From: an uncultured Sphingomonadaceae bacterium
GTDB taxonomy: Bacteria; Pseudomonadota; Alphaproteobacteria; Sphingomonadales; Sphingomonadaceae
Length of the DNA stretch: 64,000 nt
Assembly (NCBI GenBank): GCA_947493215.1
Contig: CANLQE010000001.1
Span: forward strand, 124,001-188,000
Direction of reading: 5' to 3'
The notes under the pieces are model-generated. The model saw only the letters and a program-made list of their open reading frames with translations, ran no database searches and had not been told where the DNA came from. A program made the position numbers and the translations under genes. Below, piece by piece: positions 16,483 through 25,086 of the stretch; within the stretch, counting starts at the first letter, position 1, and the number at the start of each line of letters is the position of its first letter.

Positions 16483-17397
16483 CTATCCGGCTTGTCCCAA
16501 CACCAGACAGGCGAGAAACATCAGAAATCCGGCAAAACGGTTGGACCGAAATTTAGCCAGCGCATCGTCGCCATCGCTGCTGTTCAGCGTACCGATCTGC
16601 CACAGCAAATGCAGCGCCAGTGGAATCAGCGCAGCCAAGCCCAATAGTTGCGGACGCACGATCCAAAACGCCCCAGCCCAGCTGGCCAGCGCCAAAACAT
16701 AAAAAACCAGCACACCAAAACGCACATTATTGCCCAGCCGCAAAGCGCTGGACCGGATGCCGACCAGTGCGTCATCCTCCCGGTCCTGCAACGCGTAAAT
16801 GGTATCAAAGCCAACGACCCAGAATATTGATCCGGCATAGAGCAGCAACATAGCGGCCGAAAATTCCGGGGTAATGGCTAACCAGCCAACCAACACCCCC
16901 CATGAGAAAACCATGCCCAGCCATGCCTGAGGCCACCAGGTGATCCGCTTCATAAACGGATAGGCCGCGACCAGCGCCAGACTACCTAGCGCGACGAGTT
17001 TTGTTATCAGGTTAAGCTGCAGCCAAACCATGAGACCGATCAGGCAGAGAAAGCCAAGCCACATCCATGCAGCTTTTAGTGACACGGCGCCGCTAGCGAG
17101 CGGCCTTGAGCGAGTGCGCTCGACCTGCTTGTCGAGATCGCGGTCTACAATATCATTATAAACACAGCCCGCGCCGCGCATCGCGATGGAACCTAGCAAC
17201 AACCAAAGAACCAAGTCCCAACGCAGTACCGCGCCACCAGCCAAAGCCACACCCCAAGCGCAGGGCCAAAAGAGCAACCACCAGCCAATGGGCCGATCGA
17301 GTCGAGCGAGCAGCGCATAGGGACGCGCTACCGATGGTAGCAATCCCATAAAGCCGCGATATTCGGTGTCAGGGACTATTTTCGGTTGGGTTGACAT
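16483..17397 (-). CDS. ubiA: 4-hydroxybenzoate polyprenyltransferase
   Basis: 304-residue membrane prenyltransferase that attaches the polyprenyl tail to 4-hydroxybenzoate in ubiquinone synthesis. Two Asp-rich Mg-diphosphate motifs are present: NDIVDRDLDKQVERTRSRPL and YALQDREDDALVGIRSSA. Multiple hydrophobic helices and the N-terminal DRPIGWWLLFWPCAWG are typical of UbiA. It diverges from rsmE across 76 bp. Confidence 0.95.
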   Translation of the reverse strand: MSTQPKIVPDTEYRGFMGLLPSVARPYALLARLDRPIGWWLLFWPCAWGVALAGGAVLRWDLVLWLLLGSIAMRGAGCVYNDIVDRDLDKQVERTRSRPLASGAVSLKAAWMWLGFLCLIGLMVWLQLNLITKLVALGSLALVAAYPFMKRITWWPQAWLGMVFSWGVLVGWLAITPEFSAAMLLLYAGSIFWVVGFDTIYALQDREDDALVGIRSSALRLGNNVRFGVLVFYVLALASWAGAFWIVRPQLLGLAALIPLALHLLWQIGTLNSSDGDDALAKFRSNRFAGFLMFLACLVLGQAG

Positions 17398-17473
17398 GCA
17401 GCCTCTATAGATCGACTTAGAACCTTCGTCATGCTGAACTTGTTTCCGTGTGCCGTAATGGAGTTTTCACATT

Positions 17474-18235
17474 ATGCCCGCCACACCCGCTTATCCTCCG
17501 CACAGTGCCCCGCGCCTTTATATTGATGTCGAACTCAGCGACGGCGCAGAAGTCCGGTTGGATGGCAGCCATGCCCATTATCTTCTCAAAGTCATGCGGA
17601 TCAAAGAAGGTCAGCCAATAAAGCTATTAGACGACCGAACAGGTGAATATCTGGCCCATGTCACGATGCTAGGCAAACGCGACCTCATCCTGCTCGTCGA
17701 CGGAAAAACGCGGGAGCGTGAGGATGTTCCAGACCTTTGGTTGCTCGCCGCCCCGATTAAGAAAGACCGCTATAATTGGATAGCCGAAAAAGCGACCGAG
17801 CTGGGCATTGCCAAAATGACCCCTGTGCAAACGCAGCGGACCCAAAATACCGCGATTAGGGCAGACAAATTACGCGCTCACATGATTGAAGCGGCGGAAC
17901 AATGCGAACGCACGGCGCTGCCAATACTCGACGAACTCGTAAAACTCGACGTCTTGTTGGAAAGCTGGCCGAGCGACCGCCATCTTTTTTTCGCTGACGA
18001 ACGCATCCATGAAAGCGGTGAAGGTAGCTTCCGCAAAGCACTGGTCGCCCATGATGGCCCCGCTGCGATATTGATCGGCCCGGAAGGCGGCTTTTCTGAT
18101 GCCGAGAACGCAATGATCCGTGCCCTGCCCCAATCAATCCCCGTATCGCTTGGTCCCCGCATATTACGGGCCGATACTGCTGCCGTAGCGGCAATAAGTT
18201 TATGGATGGCTGGTCGTGGCGACTGGAATGGGTAA
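17474..18235 (+). CDS. rsmE: 16S rRNA m3U1498 methyltransferase
   Basis: 253 residues with the SPOUT-class RsmE pattern: N-terminal PUA-like barrel (HAHYLLKVMRIKEGQPIKLLD), LAAPIKKDRYNWIAEKATELGIAKMTPVQTQRT, then the knot motifs IGPEGGFSDAE and LGPRILRADTAAVAAI. It methylates U1498 in the decoding region of 16S rRNA using SAM. Confidence 0.95.
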   Translation: MPATPAYPPHSAPRLYIDVELSDGAEVRLDGSHAHYLLKVMRIKEGQPIKLLDDRTGEYLAHVTMLGKRDLILLVDGKTREREDVPDLWLLAAPIKKDRYNWIAEKATELGIAKMTPVQTQRTQNTAIRADKLRAHMIEAAEQCERTALPILDELVKLDVLLESWPSDRHLFFADERIHESGEGSFRKALVAHDGPAAILIGPEGGFSDAENAMIRALPQSIPVSLGPRILRADTAAVAAISLWMAGRGDWNG

Positions 18236-18360
18236 GACGAGGTTGATTTAGCTTAATCTGCTGAAAATATTCACAATATCGGAAATGTAAAATTTCGTTA
18301 AGGGCGTTTGATGGATGATATTTTTACCAAATATTCAACCTATTCCTCTAACTAAATGGC

Positions 18361-20505
18361 ATGTTTGTGGGAACATATCATAACGGATTGACCAGATCCG
18401 GCATGTACGCGTCTGTGAGCAACCATATTCGGTTGCTGCTAGGCTTGGCTGTGCTTGCCATGCTTTCGGTTCCCGCACAGGCTCAAACATTCACCGCAGA
18501 CTGGACCAACCTTGGTCTAGGCAGTTTTGAAGGCGTACCATCAGGCGCATCCGTAACAGCGGGACCGCGGACGGTCACAATCACCCATCAACAAATTACC
18601 GACGGCGGCCCGTTCACCAATAATTATGGCACCGAAATGGTTAATTATTTTAATGGGACGATCGGATCTCAAACCGGGACGTTATTGTACACGATGGACA
18701 ATGACACATTTGATCCAGATGATCGGTTTGAAACCATCTATAGCTTCGATTCCAATGTCACCAATCTTGCGTTCATTGTTGACCATGTTGATCGTGCCGG
18801 CAATCCGCACCACGACGGCGTTACAATAGAATATGATACGGGTGGCGGCACATGGCTTAATATCCGAAGCGTCCCAGCGACATTCTCGCTGGGCAGCGTC
18901 GTTGGCACTACCACTTTGTCAGGGGTTCAGGGGTTTCATGGTACTGGGTCTGCAGGGAACCAGTTTGGGACCAACGGCAACATCTCGGTCAATTTCGGTG
19001 CCATTTCGGTCAACCGCGTTCGAATCACATATCATTTCGGACAGAATGAACCCGGAAACCCGAACGGCGGGACACAGTATCTCGGCTTGTCTGATTTTAC
19101 TTTCCAGGCGCTGGGTACCGCCATTTCCGATCTGTCACTGGCAAAAACCGTCAGCAACGCAGCACCGGTGGCCGGCAGCACGATCAGCTATACGTTAAGC
19201 CTCACAAACAGTGGACCAGTCGCCGAAACAAATGTGCAGGTTGAAGATATCTTACCAGCTGGTTTCAGCTTTACAGGAGCGGCAGGCTTTGGATCCTATT
19301 CCACCGGTACTAATTTATGGACCGTTCCTACTATCGCCTCGGGACAAACCAGGTCGATTACGATTACAGGAACCGTGACAGCGCCAGCAGGTGTCACCAT
19401 TACCAATTTCGCCGAAGTCTTTTCACAGACCAATTTTGATACCGACAGCACTCCAGGCAATGGAAGCACCAACGAAGATGATGACGCCAGCCGCAGCTTC
19501 ACCGTTCAAGGCACGCGAACCGCTGGCACGGCACCGAATTTCAATTCTATTTGCCCTATTGTTAATCAAACTTTGTTCGATTGGAACGCAGCGGGCGTGA
19601 CCTGGGCATCGGGTACGCTCAGCAACAGTTATTCTGTTGCCAACATCGGGACCATCAATTTCGCGCTAAGCAATACTGGTGGTACATATGACGATGGCTC
19701 CCCCGAAGATAACAGCAATAATTTTGGCGGATTAGCGGCGAGCGAACAATCGCTCTATCAAAATCTGCAATTTGATAATCGAACCCAAGTGGCGTCAACG
19801 GTGCTGACACTGCCGACAGCGGTTCCCAGCTTGCAATTTACCGTTTTTGATATTGATTTTGCCGCCAATGATTTCGCTGATAAACTAACTGTCACGGGCA
19901 GTTTCAATGGTGCCACGGTAATGCCAACGCTGACCAATGGTGTCGTCAACTATGTCGTCGGCAATGTCGCTATTGGTGACGGAGGGTCTAACTCGGACTC
20001 AGCCAACGGTAATGTCGTTGTCACATTCTCATCGCCCGTTGATACAGTTACCATTGCATATGGTAATGCCAGCACTGCGCCTGCCAACCCCGACGGACAG
20101 GCGATATCCATTCACGATATCAATTTCTGTAATCCTGCAACAACACTTAGCGTGACCAAGATCAGCAGTGTTATTAGCGATCCGGTCAACGGGGCAACCG
20201 ATCCAAAGGCTATTCCGGGTGCGACCATCCAATATTGCATATTAATTTCCAACGCTGGCAGCGCCACGGCATCTTCGATTAGCGCCACAGACACTATTCC
20301 GGGCAATGTTACTTATACGGCAGCATCAATGCAAAGCGGCAGCAATTGTGGTTCGGCGGCAACCGCCGAAGATGACGATGCTACCGGCGCAGATGAAAGT
20401 GATCCATTCGGTGCATCCGTTAGCGGAGCGGTCCTAACTGCAACTGCCGCGAGCCTGGGGCCAGCAGAAGGCTATGCCCTGACTTTTCAGGTTACAGTCG
20501 ACTAG
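18361..20505 (+). CDS. Secreted DUF11-repeat protein
   Basis: 714 residues. The signal peptide (LLLGLAVLAMLSVPAQAQ) is better placed if translation starts at the in-frame ATG 18403. Two DUF11-type Ig-like domains are seen, at about 257-385 (DLSLAKTVSNAAPVAGSTIS) and about 595-714 (LSVTKISSVISDPVNGA). Two beta-rich segments of the kind found in DUF11 surface proteins flank the first. Asp-rich strings (EDDDAS, EDDDATGADESD) may bind Ca. No LPXTG, PEP-CTERM or autotransporter end is visible, so release or non-covalent attachment is inferred. Its stop overlaps yaiI convergently (CTAG). Confidence 0.72.
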   Translation: MFVGTYHNGLTRSGMYASVSNHIRLLLGLAVLAMLSVPAQAQTFTADWTNLGLGSFEGVPSGASVTAGPRTVTITHQQITDGGPFTNNYGTEMVNYFNGTIGSQTGTLLYTMDNDTFDPDDRFETIYSFDSNVTNLAFIVDHVDRAGNPHHDGVTIEYDTGGGTWLNIRSVPATFSLGSVVGTTTLSGVQGFHGTGSAGNQFGTNGNISVNFGAISVNRVRITYHFGQNEPGNPNGGTQYLGLSDFTFQALGTAISDLSLAKTVSNAAPVAGSTISYTLSLTNSGPVAETNVQVEDILPAGFSFTGAAGFGSYSTGTNLWTVPTIASGQTRSITITGTVTAPAGVTITNFAEVFSQTNFDTDSTPGNGSTNEDDDASRSFTVQGTRTAGTAPNFNSICPIVNQTLFDWNAAGVTWASGTLSNSYSVANIGTINFALSNTGGTYDDGSPEDNSNNFGGLAASEQSLYQNLQFDNRTQVASTVLTLPTAVPSLQFTVFDIDFAANDFADKLTVTGSFNGATVMPTLTNGVVNYVVGNVAIGDGGSNSDSANGNVVVTFSSPVDTVTIAYGNASTAPANPDGQAISIHDINFCNPATTLSVTKISSVISDPVNGATDPKAIPGATIQYCILISNAGSATASSISATDTIPGNVTYTAASMQSGSNCGSAATAEDDDATGADESDPFGASVSGAVLTATAASLGPAEGYALTFQVTVD

Positions 20506-20969
20506 GCGAGACGTTTCAACCGCACTAATATTTGGTCTAAAGACGACAGGAATTTCGACCGGTCATTTTTGCTAAATGGCGGTGGACCGCCGATATTTTC
20601 GGTCCCCATTCCAGCACGCAAATCTGCCATAATAGCTCGAGTAGCCACCGCCGCGCCAATGGAGTCTGCCGTGAACGGTTTGCCATTAGGCGCAAGCACC
20701 TCTGACCCTGCTTTGATACAGCGATCGGCCAGCAAGATGTCGGAAGTGACTACGACCGTGCCGGCCGAGACCCGTTCTGCAATATAGTCGTCCGCTGCGT
20801 CAAAGGCATCACTAACCACCACGCGGCTGACCAATGGATGGGATGGCACACGAAAATGGCTATTGCTGACGACAATTACCGGCACTTCGAGTCGATAGGC
20901 CACCCGGTAAACTTCGTCCTTTACCGGGCACGCATCAGCATCGACATAAATTTGAATGACTTGAGTCAT
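20502..20969 (-). CDS. yaiI: YaiI/YqxD family protein (DUF188)
   Basis: 155 residues. It starts IQIYVDADACPVKDEVYRVA and contains DAADDYIAERVSAGTVVVTSDILLADRCIKAG, the conserved acidic pattern of the DUF188/UPF0178 family, which has a PIN-like fold. The aspartates suggest metal-dependent nuclease potential, but no function is established. It lies 8 bp downstream of the DEAD-box helicase and is likely co-transcribed. Confidence 0.88.
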   Translation of the reverse strand: MTQVIQIYVDADACPVKDEVYRVAYRLEVPVIVVSNSHFRVPSHPLVSRVVVSDAFDAADDYIAERVSAGTVVVTSDILLADRCIKAGSEVLAPNGKPFTADSIGAAVATRAIMADLRAGMGTENIGGPPPFSKNDRSKFLSSLDQILVRLKRLA

Positions 20970-20977
20970 AAAGCGGC

Positions 20978-22999
20978 TTAGTCGCTTCTAGGCTTACCTT
21001 CAAAGGGCCGCTTGCCGCGATGAGGCTTTTTCTTGCCGCCAAAGTCACCTTTGGGGCCCGACTTGCGGTCACCCTTAAAGTCAGGCTTCTTTTTAAAGCC
21101 CTCACCAAATTCGCGCTTACCGCCGCCGCTTTCGGTGCCGCCGTCACGGTCTCCGGCTGGCTTGCGTTTCACATAGGGCTTGCCGCCATCATCGGACTTG
21201 TTGCCATATTTCTTCTTGCCGCTGAAATCTCGACCGTCTGAACTTCCACCACCCGGTTTCCGGTCGCCGAATTTTTTAGCGCCGAATTTCTTGCCGCCAA
21301 ATTTTTTGCTGGCATTGCTATAATCCCGGCCACCGCCGCCGCCAGCATTGTCCCCGCGTCCACCTTTGCGGTTACGTTTCGCCGCATCACGCGGTGTGCC
21401 TTCAAACTGGGTGATCGTGATATCGTCCGTATCATCGCCGCCGCTTTCGCGTTTTTCGGCAATCGCCTTCGTAAATTTTTCCACCACACGGCGCGGAATT
21501 TCAAACAAGGTGTCATCGCCATTGATCCGGATCGCACCAATTTCATTCTTGGTAATGTGACCACGGCGGCAGAGCACCGGCAAAATCCAACGGGCATCAG
21601 CGCGTTGATTGTGCCCAACATCCATTTTGAACCATACGGTATCTTCAAAACCGGGACGCGGGCCGCCGGGTGCCGGTTGTGACTGCGTACCACGATCCAG
21701 CATTTGTTCTGGTGCGGGCATCTTGGCGCGATGAGATTGGACCAACATCGCTGCAATTTCTTCCGGCGTTTTTTCCGCCATCAAGCGCTTGGCTAGTTCC
21801 AGATCATCTTCATCAATTTCAACCGGCTGGAGCAATGTTTCGATCAAACGCTCCGCATCATTCTTGCGAATGTCTGCGCGTGTTGGCGAATCTTTCCATT
21901 CGGCGTTGATTTTGGCACCACGCAACATCGATTCAACACGTTTACGGCGTTGATAGGGCACGATGATAACCGCTGTACCCTTTTTACCAGCACGGCCTGT
22001 TCGTCCAGAACGATGCTGCAAAGCCTCTGCATCACGCGGAATTTCCACATGAATAACAAGACTCAAACTCGGTAAATCAAGGCCGCGTGCGGCCACATCG
22101 GTTGCCACACATACCCGCGCGCGCTTGCTGCGCAGGGCCTGCATTGCCTGATTACGTTCTGCCTGCGTGTGTTCGCCCGATAGCGCTACCGCGCTGAAAC
22201 CGCGGTCGACCAAGCTGGTGTGGAGCCGGCGAACAGCTTCGCGTGTCCCACAGAACAGCATCGCCGATTCCGCTTCATGAAAACGCAGCAGATTGACCAC
22301 CGCATTTTCGGTATCGGCAGGTGCGACAGTTATCGCTTGATAAGCAATATCGCCATGTCCGCGATCTTCGCCGACCGTAGAAATGCGCATCGCATCATTT
22401 TGATAGCGTTTGGCAAGATTGATAATCGGTTTTGGGATGGTCGCAGAGAACATCAACGTCCGGCGATTCTCGCCGGTTGCGTCGAGGATTTCTTCGAGAT
22501 CTTCGCGGAAGCCCATATCAAGCATCTCATCGGCTTCATCGAGGACCGCTGCGCGAAGCTTACTGAGATCAAGCGCGCCACGTTCAAGATGGTCACGCAG
22601 ACGGCCGGGCGTTCCGACAATCACATGCGCGCCGCGCCGCAATGTACGACGTTCTTTGGAAGCATCCATTCCGCCAACACAGGTCGCCATTTGCACACCA
22701 GCGCCTTCATAGAGCCATTTCAGCTCGCGGCTAACCTGCAGCGCGAGTTCACGCGTAGGGGCGATGACAAGCGCAAGAGGTTCCACAAGGAATGGAAAGC
22801 GGCCATTATCATCCAAAAGCTGCGGCGCCATCGCCAGACCAAAGGCAACCGTTTTTCCCGAACCCGTCTGGGCAGACACAATAAGGTCGCGACCTTGGGT
22901 TTCCGGTTCCAGCACAGCGGCCTGGACGGCCGTCGGTTTCGCATATTCGCGGTTTGCAAGTGCTTCGGCAAGAAGCGGTGATACTGAGGAGAAAGGCAT
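20978..22999 (-). CDS. DEAD-box ATP-dependent RNA helicase with DbpA-type RNA-binding domain
   Basis: 673 residues from the ATG at 22999 (a TTG two codons earlier is also open). Helicase motifs appear in order: AQTGSGKT, PTRELA, GTPGR, DEAD, SAT, ARGLD and HRSGRTGRAG. A DbpA-like RNA-binding domain follows (MDVGHNQRADARWILPVLCRRG, near 450-520). The last 140 residues are a Gly/Lys/Arg/Asp-rich disordered tail with repeated KKFG-type units. It likely works in ribosome assembly or RNA turnover (DeaD/CsdA-like). The leader has a TTTCCG/CGGAAA stem near the start. Confidence 0.9.
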   Translation of the reverse strand: MPFSSVSPLLAEALANREYAKPTAVQAAVLEPETQGRDLIVSAQTGSGKTVAFGLAMAPQLLDDNGRFPFLVEPLALVIAPTRELALQVSRELKWLYEGAGVQMATCVGGMDASKERRTLRRGAHVIVGTPGRLRDHLERGALDLSKLRAAVLDEADEMLDMGFREDLEEILDATGENRRTLMFSATIPKPIINLAKRYQNDAMRISTVGEDRGHGDIAYQAITVAPADTENAVVNLLRFHEAESAMLFCGTREAVRRLHTSLVDRGFSAVALSGEHTQAERNQAMQALRSKRARVCVATDVAARGLDLPSLSLVIHVEIPRDAEALQHRSGRTGRAGKKGTAVIIVPYQRRKRVESMLRGAKINAEWKDSPTRADIRKNDAERLIETLLQPVEIDEDDLELAKRLMAEKTPEEIAAMLVQSHRAKMPAPEQMLDRGTQSQPAPGGPRPGFEDTVWFKMDVGHNQRADARWILPVLCRRGHITKNEIGAIRINGDDTLFEIPRRVVEKFTKAIAEKRESGGDDTDDITITQFEGTPRDAAKRNRKGGRGDNAGGGGGRDYSNASKKFGGKKFGAKKFGDRKPGGGSSDGRDFSGKKKYGNKSDDGGKPYVKRKPAGDRDGGTESGGGKREFGEGFKKKPDFKGDRKSGPKGDFGGKKKPHRGKRPFEGKPRSD

Positions 23000-23098
23000 A
23001 TTCAAATTTCCGTGGCAAAGATTGAAAGCCGCGCGGAAATGCCAATTGCCTGCGGTCGGTGATAATATATCAGTTATTTAGAGGGTTTGTGCTGCGTA

Positions 23099-24283
23099 CT
23101 ATATTGCCTGACCGGCAGCATGGCCACTCGCCCAAGCCCATTGAAAATTATAGCCACCGAGCCAGCCGGTAACATCTACGGCCTCGCCAATAGCATAGAG
23201 TCCCGGCATTTGCCTAGCTTCCATATTTTTGGAAGATAATTCTGCCGTACTGATGCCGCCTGCGGTGACTTCGGCCTTGGCATATCCTTCGGTGCCATTG
23301 GGCATGAAACGCCAGTTGGAAAGACGCCGAGACACTTCTTCCAGCTTGCGATCAGCCAGATTGCCGAGGTCACCCGCCAACGCAATGCGGTCGAGTAGCG
23401 TTTCTGACAATCGTGTGGGCAAATGCTCGTTGACGGCCTTGCTCAAAGAAACTCGGGGGTTCTCCCGCTTCAACTGTCTCAGCCAGTCCGGCTTGAGATC
23501 AGGCAGGAAATCGACACTGACCGGCTCTCCATGACGCCAATAAGAGGACACTTGCAATATCGCAGGGCCGGATAGTCCTTTATGCGTAAACAGCGCCGCC
23601 TCGCGAAAGGCGGTTTTTCCACAGCTCGCGATAATCGGGGCGGAGACGCCGGACAGCGAGCGGAACAAGGTTTCTTCCCCGCCAAGGGTGAGCGGCACCA
23701 GCGCCGGACGAGGTTCCACAACTTTCAGGCCGAATTGCCGGGCAATATCATAAGCGAAACTGGTGGCGCCCATTTTCGGGATCGAAGGCCCGCCGGTTGC
23801 GATGACCAAGGATGGAGCGGTCGCGCTTTTGTCTCCATAATCCACATGATATTGCGCGTCGCTATGACGGATGTCAGTAATCGATTGCCCCAGAGACAAA
23901 GTCACCGCATCGTCCGGACACTCGTCGATCAGCATGGCTACAATCTGTTTGGCCGAGCCGTCGCAAAAAAGCTGACCCAAGGTTTTCTCGTGCCACGCAA
24001 TGTCATAGCCGTTGACCAACGTGATGAAATCTTGCGCCGTGTAACGACTAAGCGCCGATTTGGCGAAATGCTTGTTAGCCGAGAGATACCGGTCCGGCGC
24101 GGTGTTGCTGTTGGTGAAATTGCAGCGGCCACCGCCGGAAATCAGGATTTTTTTACCTGGATCGTCTGCATGATCGATCAGCAACACCTTCCGGCCCCGT
24201 TGACCGGCAATGGCTGCGCACATCAGTCCAGCTCCGCCGGCGCCGAGGATGATCGCATCATATTGGGTTGGGGTTTTGGTCAT
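23099..24283 (-). CDS. HI0933/YhiN-family FAD-dependent oxidoreductase
   Basis: 394 residues. The N-terminal dinucleotide motif is AIILGAGGAGLMCAAIAGQRG, followed by the family hallmark GKKILISGGGRCNFTN. It has a C-terminal FAD region (GLYAIGEAVDVTGWLGGYNFQWAWASG) and TAGGISTAELSSKNMEA. HI0933-like flavoproteins have no firmly known substrate, though relatives include BaiN. It is transcribed toward the DEAD-box helicase with 99 bp between. Confidence 0.88.
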   Translation of the reverse strand: MTKTPTQYDAIILGAGGAGLMCAAIAGQRGRKVLLIDHADDPGKKILISGGGRCNFTNSNTAPDRYLSANKHFAKSALSRYTAQDFITLVNGYDIAWHEKTLGQLFCDGSAKQIVAMLIDECPDDAVTLSLGQSITDIRHSDAQYHVDYGDKSATAPSLVIATGGPSIPKMGATSFAYDIARQFGLKVVEPRPALVPLTLGGEETLFRSLSGVSAPIIASCGKTAFREAALFTHKGLSGPAILQVSSYWRHGEPVSVDFLPDLKPDWLRQLKRENPRVSLSKAVNEHLPTRLSETLLDRIALAGDLGNLADRKLEEVSRRLSNWRFMPNGTEGYAKAEVTAGGISTAELSSKNMEARQMPGLYAIGEAVDVTGWLGGYNFQWAWASGHAAGQAI

Positions 24284-24437
24284 GATTGAAAGCCATCCTA
24301 CGCCAAAGCTAAGATTGGCAAACTGGTTATGTTGTGTGGGGGGTGGCCATCCGCTCGGAATACCGTGTTACATCCTTCGCTTACGCTCGGGAATCTTTCG
24401 GTCGCCCGTCCACTGGACGGGCTTTGATCCAAAAAAT

Positions 24438-24513
24438 TGGTGGAGCCTAGCGGGATCGAACCGCTGACCTCTTCGCTGCCAGCGAAGCGCTCTCCCAGCT
24501 GAGCTAAGGCCCC
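24438..24513 (-). tRNA. tRNA-Ala (anticodon GGC)
   Basis: 76 nt including an encoded CCA. The acceptor stem is GGGGCCT/AGGCTCC (with a G-U-tolerant pair), the D arm AGCTCAGCTGGGAGAGC, and the anticodon stem CTTCG/CGAAG with loop CTGGCAG gives GGC. The T arm contains GGTTCGATCC. All cloverleaf arms are readable on the minus strand. Confidence 0.96.
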
Positions 24514-24582
24514 TTGTGCGGCGCGTCTAATCGAAGCGCACCGCTTATTGCAAGTCCCAATTGAGACTTGCGACAATCAAAA

Positions 24583-24906
24583 TCAAGTTTCAGCAGCGTC
24601 GTCGTCGCCTTTGCCTTTGGTAACGCCAAGGTCTTCGTCACCGCCCAGATCGACTTCATTGTCCGGTGAAGGCTCATCATCATCGATGTTCACGTCCAAA
24701 TCGTCGTCAGCGACTTCGTCTTCTTTCTTGGCGTCTTTCTTTGGCGCTTCTTCAAACGGCATAGGTTGCTTGGATTTCAGACTTGGCTCTGGCGACCATG
24801 TTTCATCACATTCGATGCAAGACACCGGGTCTTCTTTACCCAAATCGTAAAAACGTGTTCCGCATTTCGGGCAGCTTCTCTTCGTGCCCCATTCTGGCTT
24901 CACCAT
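24583..24906 (-). CDS. FYDLN-acid family zinc-ribbon protein
   Basis: 107 residues from ATG 24906 (MVKPEWGTKRSC). Cys pairs CPKCGTRFYDL and CIECDETW form a probable zinc ribbon. The rest is a strongly acidic tail (DDDLDVNIDDDEPSPDNEVDLGG). This is the alphaproteobacterial TIGR02300/FYDLN type, whose function is not established. The ribbon plus acidic tail suggests a nucleic-acid- or polymerase-associated role. It lies between tRNA-Ala and divergent aroA. Confidence 0.88.
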   Translation of the reverse strand: MVKPEWGTKRSCPKCGTRFYDLGKEDPVSCIECDETWSPEPSLKSKQPMPFEEAPKKDAKKEDEVADDDLDVNIDDDEPSPDNEVDLGGDEDLGVTKGKGDDDAAET

Positions 24907-25086
24907 GGCTGGTTCCAAATCCTTATTTGTCAGTAATATATAATGACCGCTCGCAAGAATTGCGGATTCGATCAATCAATCGGGCCGCGCCTTGCCATAG
25001 CTGAGCCGCGCTGTCAAAAGCCGTTTCACATCCTGAAACGAATCATGCGCGATTGAATCGCGTACGACCGCATAAAAAGCCCGAAA

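Noticed and set aside
22220-22981. 253-residue plus-strand open frame
   Set aside because: Antisense to the DEAD-box helicase.
24298-24576. Minus-strand open frame of 92 residues containing GALAQLGERFAGSEEVSG
   Set aside because: It translates the tRNA-Ala gene itself; there is no protein signal outside the tRNA.
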